Below, piece by piece: positions 43,446 to 54,074 of a stretch of DNA of 64,000 bases. Position 1 is the first letter of the stretch, and each line of letters begins with the position of its first letter. The stretch lies in NCBI GenBank assembly GCA_958295665.1, contig OY282560.1:46438333-46502332 (forward strand), in the 5' to 3' direction. Under the pieces are notes generated by a model. It was not told the DNA's origin. It was given only the letters and a program-made list of their open reading frames with translations, and searched no databases. The translations under genes were made by a program, and so were the position numbers. This DNA comes from Tipula vernalis (lineage: Eukaryota > Arthropoda > Insecta > Diptera > Tipulidae).

Positions 43446-45508
43446 GCTTCCAATTGATGAACACCAAACAACAAATTATTAAACGACTGTTATAAAATTT
43501 AATTATTATTCTTATTTGTTTGTTGATTGATTGATTGATTGCGATGTACGATCAAGCATTAAGCAAGTCTCCCGTATTATAAATGCGAATACCACACCAC
43601 TATATACCCATGTTACAATAACACGACACACACCATTCTTCATGAAGCCAAACTCCGTAAAGAAAGGCGCCACATCGATAACTAACTACATAAAAGTCTA
43701 ATAGTTGTGATATCCGCCCCTGGCCAGGCCGCCGTCGTACACCTTTTTACATATAACAAGATCGAGGAATGGGAAAGGAATGTTAGCAACAAAGACTCAA
43801 CCCGGTTCCAGACACCTAAGTAGTTGATAGTTAGTAAATTTGTTAGTAATATATATTTTTTTTTTTTTAGTAATTTATTTAGCACAAAGACAATACAATT
43901 TTAAAGTTCATCTACTGCTCCAACCTGTAAGAATACACAATGACAACAATTTCCTGGTACCGCAAACTCTTTTTCTGAAAAGCTGTAAACAACTATTATT
44001 ATTCCCCTCCACCATTTTTCCCATCGGGCGTTGTGAGAGGGGGGCGAGATTTTGTTCCATCATCATGTTCCCATGCGGTCACCCAAATTTGTACTAACTG
44101 TAGGTAGTGTTGCTTGATGTTGTTGTTGAAATCGTTGCGTCTCTGCTGTCCCTGTTGCTCGCCCCCTATCAGCTAATTCCAGAAATATCACTAAAATTAA
44201 AATTAAATAATAATTTTTTCTGTTACTTTATTCTGCTTAAAGAACACTACAAAATAGTTTTAATTAACCTGGAACATATTAAATACTAACAGCCCAAAGT
44301 GCCATACTAAATTAAATTAAATAATTCGAGTATAAAAGTAAATGATAAAAATAATCAAAAAGAAAGAAATCACGGTTTCTTCACTCTGAAAATCCCAATA
44401 CAATTCTAAGATTCGAATTTAAAATCTTCTAAGACCCGAAACCAAATAAGTTCAATTTCCAAATTAACAAACTAACAACATAATTACTTAGCTAATCTTA
44501 GAAACACCTCCAAAATCACATTAAATAATAACTAATTGCTTATTCGTCTATTCCGCTTAAAATCCCACAGTATTGTGCAGTGGTTTAAGTTAACATGAAC
44601 ACAAATATTAGTCAAAAGCTATTATTTTCCTATTTGTACCAATTAAAAACAATTAGCACAAAATCTATGATTTGAATCATAAACTCAATTAAAATACAAA
44701 CCCATAACCTGTTCAACGAAATTTAAATTCCGAATCAATTCGGTTTAGAATTCAAAACTTTACAATCCTTACCCCAAAGAAAATCGCTTGAATAAATAAA
44801 ATACAATAACATAAACTATAAATTCTTTCAACGCATCTCAACCAACAAAAAATTGTTCTCAATCCATGCCCTAACATATCTACTTGCATCGCATAAAGAG
44901 TAAATCGAAAAACAATAATAAATCGATCGCGCTCGATGCCATTGTACAGTAAAGGAAAAACCATGCATACAAATACAACCGAACAACGGCAATCCTAAAA
45001 TAAGCAAGCCATCCAAAATACAAGCGAGACTCTTCATCAATTCAACAATAAACATCCACACAGACACACATACTCATGCACTAACGGCAAAATACCTTCA
45101 ACATCACCATGAGATGAAATTCACAATTAACAAAAGTGTACATATAGACATTTTTGTTGGTTTTGGCATTTACCGTAGGCACTAACACTAACATACCCTA
45201 ATGCACATTTTTATATCCCATATTGCCTATTGCTGTTTCACTGTTTCTGAATTCGATTCAAACCTACTCGGTCATATGGGATATAAGTAAGTATGTATAA
45301 GAATTCCTAGTGCGAATCTGGTAAAACAACGGTAAACAAATCGCTACCTTCAACAAATTACAAAAACACATAGGTTTATTTATGCTCTTACGACCGAAAG
45401 AAAGATTAACCATAAATTTCTCGTACATCCGTTCTCGCCAACTGTCCACGCTTGAAATAGACAAGTTTATGTGGGGAAAAATTTATTTGTGACTACTGAC
45501 TTTGGTAT
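43446..45508. other. No gene recognised; possible BEL 3' LTR at the start
   Basis: TGTTATAAAATTTAATT at about 43489 is placed where a BEL 3' LTR should begin, and TATTATAAATGC at about 43575 could be its TATA box, but no second LTR copy is visible. 43850-43870 is a T-run. The rest is AT-rich with no coding signal. Confidence 0.35.
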
Positions 45509-45516
45509 CCAAAAAC

Positions 45517-45796
45517 CAGAGATGGGTAAAACGTAAATCTGATTTTTCGACAATTTTGTCAGAAATAAGTCAAAAACCTTAAATTATGGTCAAAAATTGT
45601 CGGAAAGTGTTAAAGAGGAATAAGAAAGGAATAAGAGGAAACAAAATATTCTTATTGTTTCGTGAGCAAGTTTTTGATATATATTTAATGGTAAATTTCG
45701 AAAAATGTTCAAACTGTTAAAACAGTGTCCGAACTCGTGTCAAAAAGTGTCGAAAACTGTGTCATAAATACTAGTTTTCAACACTACCTATCTCTG
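45517..45796. mobile_element. hAT-type MITE with perfect 8-bp target duplication
   Basis: 280 bp starting CAGAGATGGGTA and ending TACCTATCTCTG, the terminal pattern of hAT elements, flanked by CCAAAAAC at 45509-45516 and 45797-45804. The inside has repeated TGTCGAAAA/TTTTCGACA-like subterminal words and no coding sequence. A non-autonomous copy. Confidence 0.92.
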
Positions 45797-46009
45797 CCAA
45801 AAACACAATCCACTATAGGCAGCAATGTTAATAACAATTAAATTTTGTTATTAACACTAACACACTATGAAAAGACATTAACCTAATCCACTATATTTCT
45901 TTTAACCTTTCAAAATTTCATTTCATCCTTTGCCAAAAAAGCGTAATTAAAATAAATAAAAAGTAATCAAAATCAAAAACACAGCTGAGGTCAATAATGC
46001 ATCACTTAC

Positions 46010-46690
46010 CTTACAATACGTATACAAAATGGTATCGGTAATGTAGAAAATTACTTTACCACTTGTCATAAATGATCTGTAAATAACTCAACACTGTCAA
46101 AGGATATTTAATTCACTAATTTATGCACTATTATTTTCTTCTTAATTATAGAAACTTTTTTTTTATTTTAACTATTACATGATAACACTGATACACTCAT
46201 ATTTTCCTTATGACACAAAAAACTTTCACAAAACTATATTAACATTTAAATTAAATTTTTATTTTTTTTTATCACAACACTAAAAATGACCACTTCGTCA
46301 TGTTGCCACTATCCAATTTTTTATGAACTAAACAGTTCATTAACTAATTGCTTAAGTTCTTTACGACTTTTGTATAAAACAAAGCATCCAATTCCATTTT
46401 AATAAACAACGTCGGTATTAAACCATCGGTAATGCAGAATGCAGTCTTACCCATTCTGTCACTAACTAAAAAAATAATGGTGGTTTTTAAGTTATATTTA
46501 TTAATTTAGTATTAACACAAAATTTACGATTGAAACACACTTTTGATGAAAAAAAACTCGTCACTAGTACACTCATAATTACTTTTAACACTAAATTAAC
46601 CGGCACTAACATTTAAAATTATTTTAATTTATTTTTAAAGCCACCGCAAAAAAAAATTACGTTTATTCATCACAACCCGAGACGCGAACC
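46010..46690. repeat. Degenerate direct duplication of about 390 bp
   Basis: TCGGTAATG plus AGAA at about 46034 recurs at about 46428, followed in both by a TTAC...TGTCA-type phrase and later by 'ACACTCATA' and 'AACATTTAAA' in the same order. Copies are diverged. Near 46680 the minus strand reads TGGTTCGCGTCTCGGG, a primer-binding-site-like word, so this may be the leader of a lost minus-strand LTR element. Confidence 0.4.
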
Positions 46691-46699
46691 AATTATTAT

Positions 46700-47329
46700 T
46701 CTTATTTGTTTGTATATTTTTAATTATTTTGTTATATTAGTTTTGTAAACCGTTCTATCATTTAATGTGAATTAGTGCAGATTAGATCAAGTTCACTGGC
46801 ATTTATGGGTTAAGAAAGTATTTCTTAACGGGCGGGAGTATGCTAACGCTTAATACCTATACTTTCTTTTCTCATTAAATTTAATTTACACAAAAAACAA
46901 TCATTTTGATTTATATTATTTATTTAATTCTAATTAATTCCTAAATATGATAGATTCCGGTGAATCTGAAAAGAAACCATTTATTAATTAAATTGTTTGA
47001 TTAAATTACATACCTAACGTAAAACCATTAAAAATTATTTTGTAACTTTGCAAACGTAAATCCAAAACTTTGTTTTCCAATCGATCTGCACATAGGGTTA
47101 ATTGTAACTGTTTAGTTGAAAGACACATAAAATATCGTAATTCTCGTCGAATAAAATTATTACATTTAGTATTCTTGACGAACACAGTCAAACACATTGT
47201 CTTCTCATTTTCTATACGCAACGCGAAATTTTTCAAATCAGCAAAATGGTTGATGTTCACCACTCTGCGAGAACGCCGCTTCAATAACAAAGGCTGAAGC
47301 AACCACCCTAAAGTTGGAATTTTAGCAAA
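46700..47329. other. No gene recognised
   Basis: AT-rich; overlapping short frames on both strands at 47006-47302 have no recognisable motif. Confidence 0.4.
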
Positions 47330-47720
47330 GCATATTTGGGAATTATCTCAGTGATGAAGGACTGAGCTTTACATCTTCAATATTTGAACAATATTGTAAC
47401 GAAAACCAGATCGTTTATAAGACAATAGCAACAGGAGTAGCAAAATTATCGAATTCAAAAGCCCTGTTTGTTTGGTATGAAAATGAAAAACCAAGAGAAT
47501 GTCGAGTTAGTCAGAATTGTGGAAGATGAAATTTTTCAACAATTTGTAGCAAAACGAGATGACCAATGAAAGTGCATTCAAAATGATATTGAAAATGCAC
47601 AAAGTGAGCAACGTCATACAGATGACAAAAGAAGGAAGCCTGCTTGTAGTTACAAATTGTACGACTTAATAGCCATAAAACGTACTCAGTTTGGCGGTGG
47701 CAATAAACCTAGCCGTATTA
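47330..47720 (+). pseudogene. Ty3/Gypsy integrase relic
   Basis: 'DEGLSFTSSIFEQYCNENQI' followed by 'KTIATGVA' (47353-47440) is the second part of an integrase core; 'VEDEIFQQFVAKRDDQ' and 'KRRKPACSYKLYDLIAIKR' (47510-47690) is the C-terminal domain. The lineage is the same as the element at 59.1-62.7 kb, whose integrase reads similarly. The middle with the Glu is deleted. Confidence 0.75.
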
Positions 47721-47734
47721 ACTAATGAGAGATA

Positions 47735-47887
47735 AGGGGTGGTTCTTATAAGGTTTGCAATTTAATTTGTCTCTAAATTGAAAGACGAATTATGGAACAC
47801 AATTTCATTCAAATGACTTTTGCGGCTGGCCTAACCCAATTTTTCAGAACATTTTCGATTGTATGTGCTCCCAGTCTTTCAGTATAT
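47735..47887 (-). mobile_element. End fragment of a mariner-like element
   Basis: Starts with the terminal repeat AGGGGTGGTTCTTATAAGG next to TA and matches the left 150 bp of the element at 51800-52304, including TTTGCAATTTAATTTG and TTTTTCAGAACATTTTCGATTGTA. On the minus strand it encodes the transposase C-terminus ('HTIENVLKNW'). The other end is missing. Confidence 0.75.
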
Positions 47888-48633
47888 TCGTTTATTTACT
47901 TATCGGTTTTACTGAGACGGTAAAAGTAATCCTAACGAATTGTTCTACAGTAGTGTTCTATGTAATTATAAAAAGATTGTTGATGGTAAAATAAAATAAA
48001 ATCAGTGACATCGCTCTATTTTGTAGTATTCGTCTGTCATTTGCAAAAATCAAGTGACGGCTGTCGTATAAAGTGACCTTGAACATAACAAACGACTAAG
48101 AGAATGGCAAAATTGATGTGGCGTGACTCTAATTAATAATTGGGGTGTAAAGGTTATGTCGATTTTAATTAATTATCAACGATGTGTGACAACATTTATT
48201 TCACAAAATCTATAGCTATCTAAATATAAGGTAAGTAAGAATTGGCAAATGACTTTCCCAGCGAATTACTTGCGATAGATCTTTCAGCTCTCATTATTGC
48301 TGGTTTTGGGTTGATACTGGTGTAGTTTCGATTGCTTTGAAACAGTATTTTGACGACGTGTGTGTAATGTGCATGATCAAATAATGCTAGACTTGCCACC
48401 TTTGGAAAATTTGGAAAACGGAAAAATTATTCAACAATTGTTGGAGGGGTAGGATGCGATATCATTCTATTTGTTCCTTTTCCTCTTCTTTATTCCCTTT
48501 CTACAATAGATTCTACAATAGATAGCGACCCTGAGGTAACTTTGTAAATATTCCGCCATTTATATTTTTTGAACTAGAGTACCATATGTAATTTGACAGA
48601 TGACAAGTACAAATATTCCGGTTAGTTAAAATG
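47888..48633. other. Intergenic with inverted partner of the 31.1-kb repeat
   Basis: 48000-48130 is the reverse-oriented match to 31085-31215. Otherwise nothing recognised. Confidence 0.45.
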
Positions 48634-48955
48634 AATCGCTACTGGTGTGGATTTTGGAGTGGTGGCGTAATTGGTCCATATATTTTCGAAAATCAAAATG
48701 TTAATGCAATTACTGTGAATGTAGCTCAATATGGAGAGATGATAAGAAACTTTCTGTGAAGTCAATTAGAAGATATTGATGTACAGAATATATGATTTTA
48801 ACAGCATGGTGCAACATGCCACATAGCAACGGAATCAATCGATCTTTTTTAAGAGAAGTTTACTAATCGAATAATTTCTCGAAGAACGGACGTGAATTGG
48901 CCACCAAGATCATGCGATTTAACGCAATTTTTAGATTTTATTCGAGTTTAGCTGT
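48634..48955 (+). pseudogene. mariner-family transposase fragment
   Basis: Reads 'WCGFWSGGVIGPYIFENQN', 'GATCHIATESIDLF' (second catalytic Asp region, with the 'QHGATCH' His in place of Asp) and 'ISRRTDVNWPPRSCDLT' (third catalytic Asp region). In-frame stops at about 48759 and others. It would have been the C-terminal half of a DD34D/E transposase. No TIR is attached. Confidence 0.85.
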
Positions 48956-49032
48956 GTTTATCCTGATCGGTGGTTTCATCGAATTTGCAGCTGAAATCAT
49001 AATTTTACAATTTCCGTTAAATTTATATAATA

Positions 49033-49899
49033 AAGGGTCTTCAAATAGGGACTCTCGAAATTTGTTAGTATATAGCAGCCATATTGTTAATGCAACATCT
49101 ATTAAATATGCTGTGAATTGTTCAGTAGTGGCAAATCACCATGGAAGATTGTAGCATTGAACGGCGTATGCAAATTATCAAATTTTATTTTCAGAATCAG
49201 TGCTCTGGTTCGGTAAATAATCAGCCACCGAAACCCAAGGTCTGCTAAAAACATTGCGGCTGTGCTGCAATTTCTCGTCGTTCACAAAAACTTGGCATTT
49301 CTGCGACTTCAACTTACCGAATTTTCCATCGGCACTTGGGTCTGCACCAGAAGCAGCCAGATGGTGACCCAAATTTCACCAAAAAAATCATCTTTAGCGA
49401 CAAGACCCATTTATGGATAAATGGATATGTGAACAAGCAAGATTGTCAGGTTTCTGGCGATACCAATCCACACGAGTTATATTAACACCAAATGAATCCC
49501 GAGAAAGTCACTGTTTAGTGCGGATTTTAGTCTGGCGGAATCATCGGTCCGTACTTCTTCAAAAACGAAACTAAGATATGGATACCGACGACATGTAGTT
49601 CCAACAGGACGGTACTACTTGCCACACAACGCATGCCACGATGGACATTCTGCACTAGTGATTTAAGAACATGGTTATATCTCGTGCGGCCTCAAAGTCA
49701 ATACAATGAAGCCAGATTTATGCGACAAAGCCATCAAAAATTGGACTTCCCGAGCATCGACACGACTCTGTATTGTGTTTTCGTTTTTTCATAATAGGGG
49801 TGATTCTTCCAAATTAAAAAAAATAAATTTAGTGAATTTCTCACACAAAATTTGATTTAATTACATTTAAAAATCGAGCGTCCTTATTGAAAGACCCTT
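49033..49899 (+). mobile_element. Decayed mariner-like transposon with imperfect TIRs
   Basis: The left end AAGGGTCTTCAAATAGGGAC and the right end (as reverse complement AAGGGTCTTTCAATAAGGAC) are matching terminal inverted repeats of about 32 bp. TA precedes the left end, CA follows the right, so the duplication has decayed. It carries a transposase relic. Length 867 bp, so a third or more is deleted. Confidence 0.75.
49158..49780 (+). pseudogene. mariner-family transposase relic
   Basis: Visible parts in order: 'RRMQIIKFYFQNQCS' (DNA-binding start), 'SQKLGISATSTYRIFHRHLG' (second helix-turn-helix), 'DPNFTKKIIFSDKTHLW' (first catalytic Asp), 'NPEKVTV', 'GGIIGPYFFKNE'. Later parts are scrambled by frameshifts. 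It is a different lineage copy from the 48634-48955 fragment or a heavily mutated relative. Confidence 0.85.
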
Positions 49900-49965
49900 C
49901 ACACGAACCACTTTGAAAATCAACTAACGGAATCGCGAATAACAAAAACCAAATAATGAGGTAGT

Positions 49966-50243
49966 GGGATAGATACTTGGACGATATTTTAGTGTACAAT
50001 TAGACAACTCAGAAATCTGCACTAGAACCTAAACAACAAACATCCGAACATAAAATGTACTCTAGAATCAGAGACAAACAAATCCATTCATTTCTTATAG
50101 ACTTGACAATAACAAATTTTAAGAACAAGCATACATTCAAAATATACCCATACCAATATAAGATGACGGCGTTCAATTTTTTAATCAACAGACTAAACAC
50201 GACCCCGATGAACAATCAGGACTATAAGAACTCAAAGTCTTAG
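49966..50243 (+). pseudogene. Penelope-like element reverse transcriptase fragment
   Basis: 'RYLDDILVYN' (catalytic Asp pair) at about 49968, then 'MYSRIRDKQIHSFLIDLTI' and 'TFKIYPYQYKMTAFNFLINR' and 'PMNNQDYKN', matching the order FLDLTI, IYRK-type and AAF-LI-RL in the RT of Penelope-like elements. Fingers domain and GIY-YIG endonuclease are absent. Confidence 0.7.
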
Positions 50244-50289
50244 TTAGTCTGTCACTTCATATTTAAGCTTTTTTCTTTAATTGAGAGGT

Positions 50290-50773
50290 CTCAGTGAATT
50301 TTAGGCCTAATCGGCCAACCGGAAGTAGCCACTCCCTTGGGCCAGAAAATTTATTTTGCAAATATCTCAAAAAGTATAAGGTTGTGATAAATATATCGAA
50401 ATTATTTAATAGTTTAAAATCCGTCAAAACCTTCTCCAAATATTCGAGATAGGTGGAACTGAAATACTTGAAAATCATTACGTCGACAATCATAATTGAT
50501 AATTTAGAAGAACTATTCACCAGACTCGGATACCCTAAAGGCATTACAACAGACAATGGTCGTAAGTTTGTAAGTCGAGAGTTTAGGAAATTAAGAAAAT
50601 TTATTAACATAAAATGCAAAGAATCGGATATTGAAGTGGGAGATATAGTTCTACTTCTCAACGCCATTTTTCCTAACCAGCTGACACCAGCTGACTCATC
50701 CACACAGTTCAGAGTGGCAGTAAAATTAGAAGAAATATGTATACTTTTACAGATTCAAATGATCAGCCGATAA
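50290..50773 (+). pseudogene. Ty3/Gypsy integrase fragment
   Basis: 'LEELFTRLGYPKGITTDNGRK' with 'FVSREFRKL' (50499-50600) is the second catalytic Asp region of integrase; 'SDIEVGDIVLLL' (50624-50660) is the C-terminal 'GDxV' entry, joined by a deletion. 50300-50490 is a broken preceding part. Confidence 0.75.
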
Positions 50774-50954
50774 GCCATTGTCTGATGAGGATCCCATTAA
50801 ACAGCTGAAACATGTACATCGATGCGAAGAGAGTAGCAGCTGAGACTGGAGTGAACATGAGCTGTAATCTACTGAAGTGCAAGATAAAAAATAAAATATA
50901 AGGGGCTGAGACCTCATGAAGTGATCAGAACTTCGATCAATTCAATTCCCAAAT

Positions 50955-51390
50955 CAATCCCTAACTTAACCTCTTAAGTCAATCTTCAGCTGAACCTCCA
51001 ACTCAATTTAGAACTAAGCCCCCTAGCCAACCCAACCTTCAACTCAATCTCCAAATCAACTTTAAAATCAACCCTTAACCTAACCCCAAATCAACCCTTA
51101 AATAAATCCCCAACCGAGCAACTCACTCAATCCCAATGCAAGCTAACCAAACCCTAGTTCAACTTTAGCTCAACTTAGCTCGAATCAAATCTCAACCGTT
51201 CGCTCAACTCGACACTTAATGTTCAACCCATTTCCAAGATCAACTTGATTCGCAATCTGCATGCGTGTATGAACTCAACTCAATCTAACCTCCCACTAAA
51301 ACCTAAACTCGACCGCAAATTAATCTCAAACCGAAATTTTCACTCCAACTCAAATTTAATTTAAACCCTAGTCACCATCATACAGCAACG
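50955..51390. repeat. Degenerate CAACTCAACCC-type low-complexity region
   Basis: A long run of CAACTCAAC/CAACCCTTAA words without fixed register, pyrimidine/A-rich on this strand with almost no G. Similar stretches appear at 53210-53470 and 62770-63010. Confidence 0.7.
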
Positions 51391-51399
51391 TACAATCAC

Positions 51400-51797
51400 A
51401 ACCTTAAACAATCATTCCCTCATATCATTATTCTATTATTCCATCATACCATTATGACTCTATACTATTAAATCATAATACAATGATAATAACGTACCAT
51501 AGTAACGTCGAACTATCACACCATTATAACATCATACCATGATTAGATAGTATATCTTACTATCAATCCACCAAACCTTCATACCATCATACCATCGCAA
51601 CATCGTACCATCATATTATCATACCACCATATAATCATACCGTCATACTGTCAGGCCATGATATCATCGTACCATTCAACCGTCATACCATTATACCGTC
51701 ATACCATCGTACTATCACACCATCGTTCTAGAGTAAATACCGTTATACCATCAAAAATACTATCATATGTATATACAATCATACCATCACATCATTA
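51400..51797. repeat. Degenerate ATCATACCATT tandem repeat, left part
   Basis: Some 30 imperfect copies of a 10-11 bp unit (ATCATACCATT). The same array continues at 52307-52385 beyond the mariner element. Confidence 0.8.
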
Positions 51798-51799
51798 TA

Positions 51800-52304
51800 A
51801 CGGGTGGTCCATCTAACGTTTGCAATTTAATTTGGCTCCAAATTTAAAGACCAATGAAAATTTCATTCAAATGACTTCCACGGCTGACTTTACAGTACCC
51901 CATTCTGTGAACCGAATTTTTCAGAACATTTTCGATTGTAAGGGCTCCTATCTCATTAATGGCAACTTCGATTTGATCTTCTAAGTCTTGGATAGTCTCT
52001 GGATGGTTAGCGTAACAGATGATTAACAGCTCCCCAAAAAAAAAAGTCCTTCACAAATTGATCTACAAATTGAATCTAGGCATTTCATTTCTACTAAATT
52101 TTCCACGTATATTTCTTACAGTTTGGGTAGAAGACTCACCACTTTGACAGTAAGTTTTCAATATTTCCCAATTTTTTTCAAGCGTAGAGCGACCCATTTC
52201 GAAAATGTGAAACATTAAACTAATTGTACGAATGACGTACATAAGTGTTGCCACACTCGAAATAACCGGTAGTTGAAATTGCAAATGTTAGATGGACCAC
52301 CCGT
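51800..52304 (-). mobile_element. Deleted mariner-like element with TIRs and TA duplication
   Basis: ACGGGTGGTCCATCTAACG at the left and its reverse complement (with one change) at the right end, flanked by TA at 51798-51799 and 52305-52306. 505 bp. On the minus strand it keeps the transposase start (52284-52063: 'EKNWEILKTYCQSGESS', 'TVRNIRGKFSRNEMPR') and end ('FVKDFFFWGAV' near 52030, 'TIENVLK' near 51930) with the middle deleted. It interrupts the ATCATACCATT array. Confidence 0.9.
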
Positions 52305-52306
52305 TA

Positions 52307-52385
52307 CAATAATACCAAGCCATCATACCATTATATCATCATAATATCAAAGATACCACCATACCATCGTACCATTATACCATCA
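52307..52385. repeat. Degenerate ATCATACCATT tandem repeat, right part
   Basis: Continuation of the array at 51400-51797. Confidence 0.75.
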
Positions 52386-52423
52386 TAGAGGTTTTACACT
52401 TCAAATTGAACTTTTTTACAGTG

Positions 52424-53043
52424 CAAATTGAACCTTTTACATTTCAAATTGAATCTTTAGCTAATTATATGATTGGCTAATTAGGACGGAACTTGGCTAT
52501 TCTTTAACCGATTATAATGAAACTTTTATGTGCGTTGGAAATGAAATTCTAGAAATATATTAAGATAAAGTTTTGGAATATATTTAGAATCCCATTTCCA
52601 TCGCACGTGCAAAATTTTCCTAAAATCCATTAAGAAATAGATAAGTTCCATCCTAATTGGACATATTCCAGAATTAATCGTTTGAAAAATTGATAAATTC
52701 TACATACTTGGCCATATTCCAGAACTTCATCTTAAAATCATTTTAGAATGCAAGCCAAATTTCCTCAAATTGATTAAAAAATAGGCAAGTTGCATAAAAT
52801 GGAAAAGTAGAATCCCATTTTCAACGCACATGTCGAATTTCATCATAATCGGTAGATAAATATGCAAGTTCTCTCATATTGGCCATATTCCAGAACTTCA
52901 TCCAAATATAATTTTAGAATCCCATTTCCATCGCGGAAGTCAAATTTCACTAAAATCAGTTAAGAAATAGATAAGTTCCATCCTAATTGGCCAATCGTTT
53001 AATTTGCTAAAGGTTTAATTTGAAATGTAAAAGGTTCAATTTG
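52424..53043. mobile_element. Inverted-repeat element with internal tandem subrepeats
   Basis: The left end 52424-52497 (CAAATTGAACCTTTTACATT, later AATCTTTAGC and GGACGGAACTT) is mirrored by 52973-53043 with about 85-90 per cent identity over about 72 bp. Between them a unit of about 110-170 bp is repeated three to four times ('TTAGAATCCCATTT', 'CATATTCCAGAACTTCATC', 'ATAGATAAGTTCCATCC'). No coding sequence. A partial copy of the internal unit is at 58975-59085. Confidence 0.8.
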
Positions 53044-53159
53044 AGGTTTGAGATATTAACAGTGACCTTCCTTAAGTCTTAAACAATATTTGTGTAATGT
53101 TTGGTTCAAATCGGTCAAGTCGTGTGGATTTGTTCAAATATCATGTACATATGCTGAAC

Positions 53160-53645
53160 ATACACACAAACACTCATTTTATTTTATAGATTGCTCAACT
53201 GCTCACTAAACACTGGACCAACACCATCTCAACCCTAATTCAACTGGCAAATGGCCCCCAACTCAACCCTCAACCCAACCGCAAACTCTCTTTCAACTCA
53301 ATCCTCAAACCAGCATATATAAAAAATTGGTCAACTGCTCACTATATCTTAACCCAACCTCAACTCAACTTCAACCCAACTTGAACTCAACCCGCAAATT
53401 GACCTCTAACATAACCTTCAACTCAACCCCAAACGCAATACCGAATTAAATATTCAAACCAGCATACATAAAAAATTGGTAAATATTTCTATAATCAGGT
53501 ATTTTGGGTCAATTCGTATGGTACCTGACCCTCTTGAAGCACAGGTTCCAATAGCTTTTCAAATCTCGATCTTGACCATAGAAAGAGATTGGCAAAACAA
53601 AATTCTAAATCGAACAAGCCGTTCTCGAGATATCATGGGTCTTTT
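53160..53645 (+). repeat. Direct repeat R, copy 1
   Basis: Matches 62725-63195: CTCAACTGCTCACTAAA, CAAACTCTCTTTCAA, CAAACCAGCATATATA, AAAAAATTGGTAAATATTT, GCACAGGTTCCAA, TCTAAATCGAACAAGCCG and GTTCTCGAGATA recur in order. Includes degenerate CAACTCAACCC sequence. Ends about 25 bp before the segment shared with gene B's locus. Confidence 0.85.
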
Positions 53646-53997
53646 CAGTATCAATAAATTATTTAGATGAACTTGGCAAACAATAACAAAAGCGGCTAAG
53701 TATTTACTTATATCATTAAGATGTCCCAAAATATGCAACAACAAAACTTTAGGTGCTAATTTGCCGGCAGACATACGTACGTGTTATAATTGTAACAGTT
53801 TTTGTTTTAATGAATTAATTTATGAATTTTCCAATGCAAAGTGCATAATTTTTAGCAGCCAAAATGAGTTTGTTAATTAGTTAAATTGTTTACAGAGAAT
53901 TTAGAATTAAACTTTCTGCAATTTTTAATATGATACCTTGCTAATAAAAGACAAGGTTATTAAATGCGCTAAATAGCAGACAGACACATTTTTACGG

Positions 53998-54003
53998 TAT
54001 AAA
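53998..54003 (+). promoter_or_regulatory. TATA box of gene C
   Basis: TATAAATTAGATCGA, identical over 15 bp with that of gene B and 72 bp before the ATG. Confidence 0.7.
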
Positions 54004-54074
54004 TTAGATCGATTTTCGTATTAATAATTCATTCGACCATTCGAATTTCAATTGTTAAAGAAGCCACAAGCAAT

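Noticed and set aside
43490..43900. BEL 3' LTR
   Set aside because: Position and TGTTATAAAA start fit, but without a second LTR copy in the window the boundaries cannot be supported.
49178..49372. Minus-strand 64-codon frame
   Set aside because: Antisense shadow of the mariner transposase relic.
53210..53470. CAACTCAACCC-rich DNA as a CRISPR-like or regulatory array
   Set aside because: Units vary in length and sequence with no constant spacer; low-complexity decay in a eukaryotic genome.
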